The notes under the pieces: generated by a model
The model's input: only the letters and a program-made list of their open reading frames with translations
Told to the model about the DNA's origin: nothing
The model's database searches: none
Shown here: piece by piece, positions 1 through 9,137 of the stretch
Layout of the letters: the number at the start of each line of letters is the position of its first letter
Numbering within the stretch: position 1 is the stretch's first letter
From: Anaerococcus sp. Marseille-P3625
GTDB taxonomy: Bacteria > Bacillota > Clostridia > Tissierellales > Peptoniphilaceae
DNA: 64,000 bases
NCBI RefSeq assembly: GCF_900232825.1
Contig: NZ_OCTP01000010.1
Span: 558,001-622,000, forward strand
Reading direction: 5' to 3'
Translations under genes and position numbers: made by a program

Positions 1-1442
1 TAAAGGCTATAACCTTCTATATCAAGAATTGTAGTTTTTGACTTTTCATCATTTAAGGCCTTATAATTCAAATAAATTTTTGATAGATCTTTATAGAATT
101 TATTAAAAGTACCTTGGTTTTTATCCAATTCATGCATATCTATATTTTCATAAACTGAAAATGTTTGATTAGATAAAATCTCATCTCCCATAAAAAGCAT
201 CTTAGAAGAATTTAAGCTATAAAATAAGGTGAAAATTGTCTTCATCTGCTTTGATTTTTCGCTTCCGTACATTTTCATAGCAAGACTTGCCTCATCTAAG
301 AAACTATCTATATATGAAAAACCTAAAATTTTATTTGAATTATTAGCATTTATAATTTTACCTATATCTTTTTTATAATGATTTCTTTCAAACGGCTGTT
401 TTTGATTGATTCTTATAAGAGGTCTTAAGGAATAATCATAAACATAGTCAAATCCTAAATCAAAATCATAATTTCCATTAAAACTTGATAGAGCTAGAGA
501 TTTATTTGCATGGATAAGATCAATCAATTCTCTTATTAGGTCCATAAATTTATCATTTACTCCCCTTGAAAAATCTCCCTGCCAATAAATCATAGAATCG
601 ATATTAGAAAGTTCAATCCCATCTACATTAAATTCATTTATCCAAAAACTTATGCAAGATTTTAGATAAGATTTGGTCAAATTTTTCTCAGGGTCAAAAT
701 TTATTGTATTATGATAAGTGTAATTTATATCATCGTAATCGTAATTATAAAGCCTTGTACCGTCAAAATCATTCAGGTAATAAGAATCTGGATCAAATTG
801 GCTAAAATCTAAATCTAAAATTATTCCAATTTTATTTTTATGGCAATTGTCAATAAATTTCTTAAAATCCTTACTTTCTCCATAACGATTAGTAAAAGCA
901 AAAAGACCTATGCTATTAAAGCCATAAGATTTGTAATTTTTATATTCTGTAACTGGCAAAAACTTAATATAAGTAAAGTTATTAGCAATTACATGTTCTA
1001 ACAAATCATCAAGAATTTGATTTTTGTCCTTGCTATCGTCCTTAAATAATGAGCCTAGATGGACTTGATAAATATTAGTTGGACTAATTTTTGTTTTTTT
1101 ATTATTAAATTTATAAGAATCATCAGTTACCACTGAAGAATTCTCATTAATTAGAATTTTTCTTGAAAAAGGATCAATTTTTTTAAATTTTTGACCATTT
1201 TTATCCGTTATTATATATTGATATCTATCCTTAACTTTGGCGTTTTTTATATTAATAGAAAAAACTCCAGTTGAATAAGATCTAAGTTTTGATTCTTGCC
1301 AATCGTTGAAATCACCAATTATATGAACTTCTTTTGCATTTGGAGCAAGAATTCTAAATATGTAACCCTTATCTTTTTTGTGAGAGCCAAAAAATTTATA
1401 ACCATCACTAGATAAGCCTTGTAAATACTCTCTTGTATCCAT
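1..1442 (-). CDS. GlgB-like GH13 protein lacking catalytic residues (partial, runs off left edge)
   Basis: The first 480 residues of a 1,4-alpha-glucan branching enzyme homologue; the C-terminus lies beyond base 1. A CBM48-like domain (about residues 12-100, with IIGDFNDW) precedes a GH13 barrel. The frame aligns well with GlgB (DSMIY, GFDYVYDY), but all four GH13 signature regions are changed. In region I the GlgB VPGH histidine is Gln215. In region II (residues 274-286) the nucleophile Asp is Ser279 and the usual Arg is Glu277. In region III the acid Glu is replaced (Leu318-Ser319). In region IV the His-Asp pair is Tyr377-Ile378. The frame is open and has a good RBS (GAGGTG), so this looks like a maintained pseudoenzyme, possibly glycogen-binding, rather than a decaying gene. 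It follows the glucosaminidase gene but has its own promoter. Confidence 0.75.
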   Translation of the reverse strand, partial: MDTREYLQGLSSDGYKFFGSHKKDKGYIFRILAPNAKEVHIIGDFNDWQESKLRSYSTGVFSINIKNAKVKDRYQYIITDKNGQKFKKIDPFSRKILINENSSVVTDDSYKFNNKKTKISPTNIYQVHLGSLFKDDSKDKNQILDDLLEHVIANNFTYIKFLPVTEYKNYKSYGFNSIGLFAFTNRYGESKDFKKFIDNCHKNKIGIILDLDFSQFDPDSYYLNDFDGTRLYNYDYDDINYTYHNTINFDPEKNLTKSYLKSCISFWINEFNVDGIELSNIDSMIYWQGDFSRGVNDKFMDLIRELIDLIHANKSLALSSFNGNYDFDLGFDYVYDYSLRPLIRINQKQPFERNHYKKDIGKIINANNSNKILGFSYIDSFLDEASLAMKMYGSEKSKQMKTIFTLFYSLNSSKMLFMGDEILSNQTFSVYENIDMHELDKNQGTFNKFYKDLSKIYLNYKALNDEKSKTTILDIEGYSL

Positions 1443-1458
1443 AATTCACCTCAAAAAC

Positions 1459-1486
1459 ATTATATTCTTTTAAATTAATCTTGCAA
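1459..1486 (-). promoter_or_regulatory. Promoter of the GlgB-like gene
   Basis: On the minus strand, -35 TTGCAA (1481-1486), a 16-nt spacer and -10 TATAAT (1459-1464). Transcription should start about 10 nt upstream of the RBS. It lies between the terminator of the upstream gene and the start codon. Confidence 0.65.
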
Positions 1487-1502
1487 AATTCCATTTAATC
1501 AC

Positions 1503-1527
1503 AAAAAATACAAGCTAATTGCTTGTA
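1503..1527 (-). terminator. Intrinsic terminator of the glucosaminidase gene
   Basis: The 7-bp stem TACAAGC/GCTTGTA (1509-1515 and 1521-1527) with a 5-nt loop is followed on the minus strand by a T-rich run. The hairpin overlaps the stop codon of the glucosaminidase gene. Confidence 0.65.
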
Positions 1528-2228
1528 CTTTCTTCAAATTTATTTATCATAGTTTCAGCTACTTCAGACATCATCCAATTTACTTTTTTTGCCCAATCAG
1601 GGTCTGTTGCGTAGGATTTGCCTATGGCTTCTGTGGAAACTCCTTTGTAGTAAGTTCCTTTTGGATTTAGATAATTTTCTTTTAAGTGTTTTGCTACTGT
1701 GTTAATAGAATCAGCAGGAGACTCATAATTGCTTGCTTTGTTATACGGATCGTCATCATAGGCGTTAAAGCCAAAAAGATTATTTTTGTTTACAAATAAT
1801 TGGCTTGTTCCATTGCCAGTTTCATGTTTTGCCATTGCCATTAAAAGAATAGCATTTACTCCATAAGTTTCTTCAGCTTTTTTAAAATCTTTACCAAGAC
1901 CCCTAAGACCTGTATCTTCTATGGCAGATTCTAATTCATCGGCTGTAAATTCTGTTTCTTTTAAAAGATAAAAGCTACTACTTTCGTTAATTTTAGCTGA
2001 TTTTTTATTTTTAAAGTCATCAAGATCCTTTTTTAATTTGTTAAAAACTAAAGCTCTTTCTTCTTTTAAAAGACTAGTTTGATAATTTATTTGATTTAAT
2101 CCAGCCATAAGATTTTTCTTTTTTTCTTCTTTACTGGCATAGGCTAATCTTGTAGTAATAAAAATAAGCATTAAGATTATTAAAAATCCTAAGCTTATTA
2201 TTTTAAAATTTTTCTTTTTTCTTTTCAT
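1515..2228 (-). CDS. Secreted or anchored endo-beta-N-acetylglucosaminidase (GH73)
   Basis: Peptidoglycan hydrolase of 237 aa, expected outside the membrane. A basic N-terminus (MKRKKKNFK) and one hydrophobic segment (about residues 10-30) act as signal or anchor. A short charged linker leads to a GH73 domain (about 95-230). The catalytic Glu is in AKHETGNGTSQLF; NKNNLFGFNAYDDDP and the tail DPDWAKKVNWMMSEV are typical of LytG-type autolysins. There are no SH3 or other wall-binding repeats, so it is a minimal autolysin. It has its own promoter and terminator and is therefore not part of the pyr operon just upstream. Confidence 0.85.
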   Translation of the reverse strand: MKRKKKNFKIISLGFLIILMLIFITTRLAYASKEEKKKNLMAGLNQINYQTSLLKEERALVFNKLKKDLDDFKNKKSAKINESSSFYLLKETEFTADELESAIEDTGLRGLGKDFKKAEETYGVNAILLMAMAKHETGNGTSQLFVNKNNLFGFNAYDDDPYNKASNYESPADSINTVAKHLKENYLNPKGTYYKGVSTEAIGKSYATDPDWAKKVNWMMSEVAETMINKFEESTSN

Positions 2229-2252
2229 ATAATAACCTTACTTTTTTTATAG

Positions 2253-2281
2253 ATTATATACTTGTAAGGCTATATTAGCAA
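2253..2281 (-). promoter_or_regulatory. Promoter of the glucosaminidase gene
   Basis: On the minus strand, -35 TTGCTA (2276-2281), a 17-nt spacer and -10 TATAAT (2253-2258). It sits immediately downstream of the pyrE stop codon. Confidence 0.65.
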
Positions 2282-2282
2282 G

Positions 2283-2861
2283 CTATTTATTCATTTTTCT
2301 TGAGCCAGGTTTGATAGCTTGTGTGTCTTTTAAACTATCTGGCAAATCATCAGCATCCCAAGTATTTATATCAAGTTTTGTTGCTGAAATTATTGGAAGT
2401 CCATTTATTTCGTCTTTTTTTGATCTATTTACTATTGATGTTAGTGCCAAAACATTTCCGCCAAGATTTTTGATTACATCGACTGTTTCAAATGAAGATT
2501 TGCCTGTAGTAATTACATCTTCAACAATTATAACATTTGCCCCTTCTTCTATTTCAAAACCACGGCGAAGTGTCATAATATTGTCAACTCTTTCAGTAAA
2601 AATTGCTGGTACTCCAAGTGCTCTTGCTACTTCATAAGCTATTATAATTCCACCCATAGCAGGTCCAACACAAAGATCTACTTTTATAGATTTTTCTTTA
2701 ATTTTTTCTGCTATAATTTTTGCAACTTCTTCACAGTATTCTGGATGAGCAATTAATTTTGCACATTGAATATATCTGTCTGAATGTTTGCCTGATGACA
2801 ATAAGAAATGACCTTCAAGTAAGGCGTTTGATTTTTTTAACAATTCTAATGTTTTATCCAT
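2283..2861 (-). CDS. pyrE: Orotate phosphoribosyltransferase
   Basis: Converts orotate and PRPP to OMP, step 5 of UMP synthesis. At 192 aa it is of usual length. The PRPP-binding loop is VIIVEDVITTGKSSFETV; upstream are LSSGKHSDRYIQCA and GPAMGGIIIAYEVA. Last gene of pyrBICFKDE, 8 nt after pyrD, with RBS GGAGAAAAA. A clear type I phosphoribosyltransferase. Confidence 0.95.
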   Translation of the reverse strand: MDKTLELLKKSNALLEGHFLLSSGKHSDRYIQCAKLIAHPEYCEEVAKIIAEKIKEKSIKVDLCVGPAMGGIIIAYEVARALGVPAIFTERVDNIMTLRRGFEIEEGANVIIVEDVITTGKSSFETVDVIKNLGGNVLALTSIVNRSKKDEINGLPIISATKLDINTWDADDLPDSLKDTQAIKPGSRKMNK

Positions 2862-2869
2862 TTTTTCTC

Positions 2870-3769
2870 CTATATTATTTTCGTAATTTCACTTAAATTA
2901 CTTATATTTTCCTCTTGCATATATTTTTCTATTCCATTAGCAATATCTATCATTGTATTATAATCAATAAAATTAGCCGTTCCAACTTCTATTGCTACTG
3001 CTCCTGCCATGATAAATTCAAGGGCGTCTTTATAATTCATTATTCCACCCATGCCAACAACTGGAATATCAACAGCATTAGCTGCTTCATAAACCATTCT
3101 TAAAGCTATTGGTTTTATTGCAGGACCTGAAAGTCCAGCCGTTTTATTGGCAAAAATCGGAGCTTTTTTTCTAATATCAATTGCTAGAGCATTAAAGGTA
3201 TTTACTAAAGAAATTGCATCGCAACCCTCATCTTCAGCAATTTTTGCAAATTCTCCTATTGAACCAACATTTGGAGATAGCTTTACCATTAATGGTTTTT
3301 GGGTTGCTTTTCTTACTTTTCTTATAACTTCACTTGCTTTAATAGGATCAGTGCCAAAAGCCATGCCACCTTCTTTTACATTTGGGCAAGAAATATTCAA
3401 TTCTATCATAGGAACTTCAGTCTTATCTAAAATACTAGCTCCTTTGACATAATCGCTAACGCTATGACCCCCAAGATTTGCAATTGTAACAGTATCTTGT
3501 TTTAACAAAAAAGCTAATTCTTCTTTTACAAAATAATCAATACCGGGATTTTGAAGTCCAATGGAGTTCATTATTCCTGCTGGTGTTTCATAAATTCTAA
3601 TACCTTTATTGCCTAAATTTTTATTTAAAGTAAGACCTTTTGAACATATACCACCAATCTTTGATAAATCTATATATTCTGCAAATTCTCTACCAAAACC
3701 AAATGTACCACTTGCTGCTATAACTGGATTTTTAAAATGAACTCCAGCAATTTCTACTGATAAATTCAT
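2870..3769 (-). CDS. pyrD: Dihydroorotate dehydrogenase B, catalytic subunit
   Basis: FMN enzyme oxidising dihydroorotate to orotate. It is the class 1B, NAD-linked form that needs PyrK, encoded just upstream, in a cytosolic PyrD2K2 complex. At 299 aa it shows NPVIAASGTFGFGREF, the substrate-binding NSIGLQNPG, the active-site segment ELNISCPNVKEGG with the catalytic Cys of this class, and the FMN phosphate-binding GMGGI and AGAVAIEVGTAN. It overlaps the pyrK end by 4 nt, indicating coupling. Confidence 0.95.
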   Translation of the reverse strand: MNLSVEIAGVHFKNPVIAASGTFGFGREFAEYIDLSKIGGICSKGLTLNKNLGNKGIRIYETPAGIMNSIGLQNPGIDYFVKEELAFLLKQDTVTIANLGGHSVSDYVKGASILDKTEVPMIELNISCPNVKEGGMAFGTDPIKASEVIRKVRKATQKPLMVKLSPNVGSIGEFAKIAEDEGCDAISLVNTFNALAIDIRKKAPIFANKTAGLSGPAIKPIALRMVYEAANAVDIPVVGMGGIMNYKDALEFIMAGAVAIEVGTANFIDYNTMIDIANGIEKYMQEENISNLSEITKII

Positions 3770-4491
3770 CCGAAAACCTCCTTTGAATCAAAACAAGGGC
3801 CATCCTTACAAACTCTTATAAAATCATGACTTGCATTTTCTACAGTACATCCAAGGCAAGCACCGATTCCGCAAGCCATATGAGCTTCCATGGAAACTTG
3901 AATTTTTGCTTTTTTGTTTTTTTCATGGATAGCTTTTAGCATTGGATTTGGTCCGCAAGCATAAATTATATCGTAATCATTTGGATCAAAAAGATCTGTC
4001 ACTAATTTACCATCATTTTTATATGATGTATAAGATACGGATTTTACATAAGGCTTAAATTCATCGACAAAATAAGGATCGTAGGTAAATCCTGCAAAAA
4101 AATCAGCCTTAGTTTCTAAAATTTTTGCTAAATATAATAAGGGAGCTATGCCAATCCCACCAGCTACTATGGCGATTTTTTTATCCTTAGAATCACTTAA
4201 ATCGAAGCCATTGCCCAAAGGTCCTAAAATTTTTACCTTATGACCTTCTTTAAGGCCAGACATTATTTCAGTTCCCTCTCCTACAACTTGATATAGGAGT
4301 GTTAGCTTGCCATCTTCATCATCACAAACTCCAAAAGGCCTGGATAATAAGGGTTCATTTCTGAAATCTTCAGTTCTAAACATGAAAAATTGACCAGGCT
4401 TAGCATCTAAATTTACATCGACAAGCATTTTATAAATGTCAGTTGAAATTTTTGTATTTTCTGTTATAGGTCCGATTTTATAAGTTTTCAT
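3766..4491 (-). CDS. pyrK: Dihydroorotate dehydrogenase B, electron transfer subunit
   Basis: FAD and 2Fe-2S protein passing electrons from PyrD to NAD+. At 241 aa: an FAD-binding beta-barrel with LLSRPFGV, a nucleotide domain with [15 protein letters not shown], and four C-terminal cysteines in CGIGACLGC and VCKDGPCF that ligate the 2Fe-2S cluster. The start overlaps the pyrF end by 14 nt. Confidence 0.95.
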   Translation of the reverse strand: MKTYKIGPITENTKISTDIYKMLVDVNLDAKPGQFFMFRTEDFRNEPLLSRPFGVCDDEDGKLTLLYQVVGEGTEIMSGLKEGHKVKILGPLGNGFDLSDSKDKKIAIVAGGIGIAPLLYLAKILETKADFFAGFTYDPYFVDEFKPYVKSVSYTSYKNDGKLVTDLFDPNDYDIIYACGPNPMLKAIHEKNKKAKIQVSMEAHMACGIGACLGCTVENASHDFIRVCKDGPCFDSKEVFG

Positions 4492-5341
4492 TAGCCAAGA
4501 TTACCTCTCTGGTTTTTATAGCTGCTTCTCTTGCGTATTTTCCTATATTATCTTTGCCATCTTCATAATCCATATAGGCTTTAAGAACTTTTCTGGAATT
4601 ATTTACAACTCCACCATTTTTATTTTTCAAAAGTTTAAAGACGTTTAAACTATCAGCTCCTTGTGCACCAAAACCTGGAATTAAGAAAAATTGATTAGGA
4701 TATCTTTGTCTAATTTTTTCAACTTCTTTAGTATGAGTTGCTCCAACAACAAGTCCTATCGGTCCAAAACCACATTGTCCTAAGTAATTATCATTTAATT
4801 CTTTCATTTTATCGCCTATGGCAAAAAATAATTCTTCATCATTAGTCATAACTGTTTCAAAATCATTTGCACCAGGATTTGAAGTTCTAAGTAAGACAAA
4901 AACTCCTTTTTCTCCACTTTCAATATAAGGCAAATATGGAGAAATTGAATCCATGCCCATATAAGGATTTAAAGTTATAAAATCAGCTTCGAAATCTCCC
5001 TCAAAGTGAGCTTTGGCATATTGGCTTGCTGAGGCTGCTATATCAGATCTTTTGACATCCGCGATAGATAAGAGATTTTTTTCTCTTAAATATTTTAAAG
5101 TATCTCTATAAGCTATCATTCCTTCAATTCCATAAGATTCGTAATAGGCAATTTGAATTTTATAAATTGCACAAACATCATAAGTGTGGTCAATTATTTC
5201 TTTGTTAAAATTAAAAATTGCCTGGCTTAATCTTAGGCCTTCTTTCATTTGATCTGGAATATAATCATAAGAAGTATCAAGACCCACACAAACAAAGCCT
5301 TTTTGGGAAACTTCCTCATAAAGTCTATCAATTATCTTCAT
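4478..5341 (-). CDS. pyrF: Orotidine-5'-phosphate decarboxylase, type 2
   Basis: Makes UMP from OMP. At 287 aa it is the longer type 2 (mycobacterial-type) family, not the roughly 235-aa type 1 enzyme. The catalytic Asp-Lys network is in [32 protein letters not shown] at the N-terminus and [11 protein letters not shown] near the C-terminus are family signatures. It overlaps both neighbours by 14 nt, so the central operon genes are translationally packed. Confidence 0.92.
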   Translation of the reverse strand: MKIIDRLYEEVSQKGFVCVGLDTSYDYIPDQMKEGLRLSQAIFNFNKEIIDHTYDVCAIYKIQIAYYESYGIEGMIAYRDTLKYLREKNLLSIADVKRSDIAASASQYAKAHFEGDFEADFITLNPYMGMDSISPYLPYIESGEKGVFVLLRTSNPGANDFETVMTNDEELFFAIGDKMKELNDNYLGQCGFGPIGLVVGATHTKEVEKIRQRYPNQFFLIPGFGAQGADSLNVFKLLKNKNGGVVNNSRKVLKAYMDYEDGKDNIGKYAREAAIKTREVILANENL

Positions 5342-6518
5342 ATTTTAAAACTCCTTTCTTATAAACTCTCTTTACTCGTCCAGCTAAAGTTTTTCCTATC
5401 ATTAGGGAATTTTTTGATTTTGACAAAATTTCATCTTCCCTATAAGTATATTCTTCATCTAAATCTATCAATGTAAAATCAGCCTCATAACCGATTTTAA
5501 GTTTTCCCTTATTTAATCCCAAAATTTTTGCTGGATTTGTTGACATTAGTTTTATAAGATGATTTAAAGATATTTCTCCAGATTTTACCAAAACTTCATA
5601 GACGGTTGAAAAACTTGTCTCTAGTCCCAAAAATCCTGGAGATCCTTTTTCTTTGTCTTCTTTGGAATGAGGAGCATGGTCTGTAGATATGCAATCTACA
5701 ACTCCTTTTTTTATCATTTCTATAAGAGTTAATCTATCAATTTCACTTCTTATTGGTGGATTTACCTTTACTTCTTCTCTTTTTTTATCAGCTAAGTAAA
5801 GATGGTGAGGTGTTACTTCGCAAGTTATTTTTGCTCCTAAGTTTTTAAAATATTCTATAGCTTTAATTGATCCCCTGGTGGAAACATGGGAAAAATGCAC
5901 TGGACAATCAAGTTTATAAGCATAATAACAATCTCTAAGAGTCATAGCATCTTCTGCAATTTCGTAATCAATAGGTGAAACTCCCCTAACTTCTTCGTGC
6001 AAAGTCATATTTACACCAAGCTCTTTTGCTTTAAGCATTGCCTTATACATGGTTAAATCGTCATCTACTCCATGTCCATCATCTGAAATGAATTTAACTG
6101 ATTTTGGCAAATTATCCAAATGATCCAAGGTTTTTCCATCAAAATCTTTCGTTATGGTATAAACTTGATTTATATCTATCAAATCAAGATCTTTTGCTCT
6201 TTTCATTATGTCTTCGTAAATTTCAACTGATGAAACAGTTGGTTTGGTGTTACCCATCAAAAGAACAGAAGTAAAGCCACCCTTTAGGGCAGCTTTTGAT
6301 CCGCTTTCTAAATCTTCTTTGTAGGTAAATCCAGGATCTCTAAAGTGAACGTGCATATCTACAAAAGAAGGAAGTAGAGCAAGATTATTACAATCTATAA
6401 GCTCAGTTTGATCGTCAATTTCAAATTCTTCAACTATTATCCCATCTTTTACATAAATAGGCTTATTTGAAATTTTGACATCATCAAAACAATAAGCATT
6501 TTGGAAAACTTTTTTCAT
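5328..6518 (-). CDS. pyrC: Dihydroorotase
   Basis: Zn amidohydrolase forming dihydroorotate from carbamoyl aspartate, 396 aa. Metal ligands are visible in [18 protein letters not shown] and [14 protein letters not shown]. The length and the FRDPG form place it in the class I dihydroorotases common in Gram-positives. One nucleotide separates it from pyrI. Confidence 0.94.
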   Translation of the reverse strand: MKKVFQNAYCFDDVKISNKPIYVKDGIIVEEFEIDDQTELIDCNNLALLPSFVDMHVHFRDPGFTYKEDLESGSKAALKGGFTSVLLMGNTKPTVSSVEIYEDIMKRAKDLDLIDINQVYTITKDFDGKTLDHLDNLPKSVKFISDDGHGVDDDLTMYKAMLKAKELGVNMTLHEEVRGVSPIDYEIAEDAMTLRDCYYAYKLDCPVHFSHVSTRGSIKAIEYFKNLGAKITCEVTPHHLYLADKKREEVKVNPPIRSEIDRLTLIEMIKKGVVDCISTDHAPHSKEDKEKGSPGFLGLETSFSTVYEVLVKSGEISLNHLIKLMSTNPAKILGLNKGKLKIGYEADFTLIDLDEEYTYREDEILSKSKNSLMIGKTLAGRVKRVYKKGVLKYEDN

Positions 6519-6519
6519 T

Positions 6520-6948
6520 TTATTCTTCTACATCGTAAATGTGTCCACAATAAACACATCTATATGATTTTTCTTCATTATGTAGTAGTTCAAATTTTGA
6601 TTTTACGCTTCTTTCAGAAGTTGAAACGCATTTTGGATTTTGGCAAACTAATATGTCTTCAATTTCTTCTGGAAGTTCAAGCGATTTTTTCTCAACAACT
6701 TTTTCATCTTTAATAATATTTACTGTAGCAGATGGATCTATTATTGCAACTGCATCTAAGTTTAGATCTGTGTGATTTTCAATTTTAATTATATCTTTTT
6801 TGCCCATTGCTGAAGAAGAAGCTCCGAGTATTAGTGCAACCTCATCTTCTAAACTTTCTAAATTTAAAAGGTTAAAGATTTTTAAACCGTTACCTGCTTT
6901 TATGTGATCTATTACTATTCCATCTTTTAAACTGGTAATCTCAAGCAT
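6520..6948 (-). CDS. pyrI: Aspartate carbamoyltransferase regulatory subunit
   Basis: Regulatory chain that binds nucleotides and assembles PyrB trimers, 142 aa. The C-terminal zinc knuckle has four cysteines, CQNPKC (about 102-107) and CVYC (131 and 134). The N-terminal domain (about 1-95) is the allosteric nucleotide site. Its presence implies feedback control at the enzyme level. It overlaps pyrB by 8 nt. Confidence 0.93.
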   Translation of the reverse strand: MLEITSLKDGIVIDHIKAGNGLKIFNLLNLESLEDEVALILGASSSAMGKKDIIKIENHTDLNLDAVAIIDPSATVNIIKDEKVVEKKSLELPEEIEDILVCQNPKCVSTSERSVKSKFELLHNEEKSYRCVYCGHIYDVEE

Positions 6949-7867
6949 TGTTTGCCTCCAATAATTTCATAATAAGTGCCATTCTTACATACATACCAAA
7001 TTTTACTTGGTTAAAATAAACTGCTCTTGGGTCTTTATCCACTTCTGTTGCTATTTCATTAACTCTTGGTAGTGGATGTAGAACTATCATATCATCTTTT
7101 GCAAGTTTCATCTTTTCACAATCCAAAACATAAGAATCTTTTAGTCTGGTGTATTGACTTTGAGAGAAAAATCTTTCTTTTTGAATTCTTGTCATATAAA
7201 GAATATCACATTCTGGTATAACTTCTTCTAAGTTTCTAACTTCTTTGTATTGTGAATTGGCATCAAATACTTCTTCTTTTACATATTGAGGAAGTTTTAG
7301 CTCATCTGGAGAAATTAGAATAAATTTGTTATTATCAAATAAATTCATAACTTTTATTAATGAATGGACTGTTCTACCATATTTTAAATCTCCAACCAAA
7401 CCAATGGTGTGATTTTCCAAACTGTGTTTGTATTGGCTAATGGTTAATACATCTGTTAAAGTTTGAGTTGGATGTTGGTGGCCACCATCGCCAGCATTTA
7501 TTATAGGACAATCAGCTGTAAGACTTGCAAGATATGCTGCACCTTCTTGAGGGTGACGCATAGCAATAATATCTGCGTATTGGCTAACAGTTCTTACTGT
7601 ATCTTGTAAGCTTTCTCCTTTTGTTGTAGAAGAAGATCCAGCTTCTGAAAAGCCTAAAACTTTTCCGCCTAATCTGTCCATAGCTGCAGTAAATGAAAGT
7701 CTTGTCCTTGTTGAAGGCTCAAAAAAAAGAGTCCCTAAGATTTTTCCATCACATACATGGGAAAAATCTTCTGGACTCTTAACTATTTCATTTGCTAAGT
7801 CAACTATTTCATATAAATCCTCTTTGGTTAAATCTTCAGAACTTAATAAATTTTTTATGTTGATCAT
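6941..7867 (-). CDS. pyrB: Aspartate carbamoyltransferase catalytic subunit
   Basis: Condenses carbamoyl phosphate with aspartate, 308 aa. The carbamoyl-phosphate loop [11 protein letters not shown] and the aspartate-side [13 protein letters not shown] are intact, as is [14 protein letters not shown]. First gene of the pyr operon, with RBS AAGGAG seven bases before ATG. No carbamoyl-phosphate synthase gene lies in the window. Confidence 0.96.
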   Translation of the reverse strand: MINIKNLLSSEDLTKEDLYEIVDLANEIVKSPEDFSHVCDGKILGTLFFEPSTRTRLSFTAAMDRLGGKVLGFSEAGSSSTTKGESLQDTVRTVSQYADIIAMRHPQEGAAYLASLTADCPIINAGDGGHQHPTQTLTDVLTISQYKHSLENHTIGLVGDLKYGRTVHSLIKVMNLFDNNKFILISPDELKLPQYVKEEVFDANSQYKEVRNLEEVIPECDILYMTRIQKERFFSQSQYTRLKDSYVLDCEKMKLAKDDMIVLHPLPRVNEIATEVDKDPRAVYFNQVKFGMYVRMALIMKLLEANNA

Positions 7868-7891
7868 TTAGCACTCCTTAAGTTTTTTTAA

Positions 7892-7920
7892 ATTTTACAC
7901 GAAAATAAGTATTAAGTCAA
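7892..7920 (-). promoter_or_regulatory. Promoter of the pyrBICFKDE operon
   Basis: On the minus strand, -35 TTGACT (7915-7920), exactly 17 nt, then -10 TAAAAT (7892-7897). The leader to the pyrB ATG is only about 20 nt, with an A-run near the expected start site. There is no room for a PyrR attenuator hairpin. Confidence 0.7.
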
Positions 7921-7929
7921 TAGTAATTT

Positions 7930-8460
7930 TTAATTTTTTAACCTATCTCTTAGCTCGCTAATAGATAAAGTTGTTACATTATCCCTATCAACTCCCAAGT
8001 CATCAATGATTTCATCGATTTTGCCTTGGTTTGTAAATTCTATTTCCATATAAGGATCAGGATAAGTTTTTTTATCCCAAATGTCAATGTCAAATCTTTG
8101 ATTCTTATAAGAATAAGACTTGCGTTTTTTATCTCCCTTATATTCTAATTTTATGCCAAGTTTGCTTAAAATACTTGTCATAACAGAAACAGAATCTATA
8201 TTAACAGTATACTCATTATTAACTCTGAAATCATCAGAATTTTTAAATTCTTTAAAAGTTAATTCAATGATTTTTTTTCCATCTTCAAACTTGCTTTCAC
8301 GAATCCTCAAATATCCATCAGCAAATTCTCCTTCTTCTGGAATAAATGTATAATTTGTTTGCTCTTCTTCAGAGATCTTCTTTGCTCCCAATGAAAGTAA
8401 TTTATCTTCCATCTCTTCTACATCAATATTTAATACTTTTACTTCAATTTCTCTTTGCAT
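7930..8460 (-). CDS. CYTH domain protein (class IV adenylate cyclase / thiamine triphosphatase-like)
   Basis: Small triphosphate tunnel metalloenzyme of 176 aa. The family's ExExK motif is REIEVKV at residues 3-9. Further charged strands follow (YLRIRESKFEDGKKIIELTFK, in parts), ending in WDKKTYPDPYMEIEF. CYTH proteins act on triphosphates; the substrate here cannot be told from sequence. The start codon abuts the stop of the upstream metallophosphoesterase gene, so the two are probably cotranscribed. Confidence 0.75.
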   Translation of the reverse strand: MQREIEVKVLNIDVEEMEDKLLSLGAKKISEEEQTNYTFIPEEGEFADGYLRIRESKFEDGKKIIELTFKEFKNSDDFRVNNEYTVNIDSVSVMTSILSKLGIKLEYKGDKKRKSYSYKNQRFDIDIWDKKTYPDPYMEIEFTNQGKIDEIIDDLGVDRDNVTTLSISELRDRLKN

Positions 8461-9137
8461 TATATAATCCTTACCGGGGCAAAATCAAGGTAATCACCAG
8501 ATACACACCTTACCCCTATTCCTTTAATATTCCCTTCTTTTATCAATCTATGTCCAAAGCCATGGAGGTGACCATATACTAAAAAATCCACCTGGTAATC
8601 TAAACATATATCAAAAAATTCATTAAAATCTCCTGAAGAATTTATCGGAGGGTAATGTAACATCACAATTTTTTTATTAGCTTTACTTTCCTTTAACGAA
8701 TTTTCTAATCTAAGTAATTCCCTTTGAAAAATTTTCTCATCGTGTTCAGTAAAATCCTTGCTATCTCTTGAAATCCAGCCACGAGTCCCACATATATCAT
8801 AATCCTCATAGGAAAAATGATTGTTTTGTAAAAATTCCATAGATTTTAGACCCAAATTATTAATTTTACTAAGAGAAGTCCACCAATAATCATGATTTCC
8901 TTTTAGCAAAATTTTTCTTCCATTCAAATCATCAATCTTTTTTAAATCTATATAAGCATCATCAAGACTCATTGCCCAAGAAATATCACCAGGGATTAAG
9001 ATACAATCATCTTTTCCTACAAATTTATTCCAGTTTTTAAAAATTTTTTCCTGATAATCCTTCCAATCATCTCCAAATACTTCCATGCTCTTTTGGTTTG
9101 TATAATCAAGATGTAAATCAGCCAGAGCAAAGATCAT
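8460..9137 (-). CDS. Calcineurin-like metallophosphoesterase
   Basis: Dimetal phosphoesterase of 225 aa. Ligand motifs occur in order: ALADLHLDYT, LIPGDISWAMS, LLKGNHDYWW, MLHYPPINS and YGHLHGFGH. The N-terminal pattern (MEVFGDDWKDYQEKIFKNW) matches a Firmicute family annotated as phosphohydrolases of unknown substrate. It overlaps the downstream end of the SbcC-like gene by 4 nt, suggesting coupled translation. Confidence 0.82.
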   Translation of the reverse strand: MIFALADLHLDYTNQKSMEVFGDDWKDYQEKIFKNWNKFVGKDDCILIPGDISWAMSLDDAYIDLKKIDDLNGRKILLKGNHDYWWTSLSKINNLGLKSMEFLQNNHFSYEDYDICGTRGWISRDSKDFTEHDEKIFQRELLRLENSLKESKANKKIVMLHYPPINSSGDFNEFFDICLDYQVDFLVYGHLHGFGHRLIKEGNIKGIGVRCVSGDYLDFAPVRII

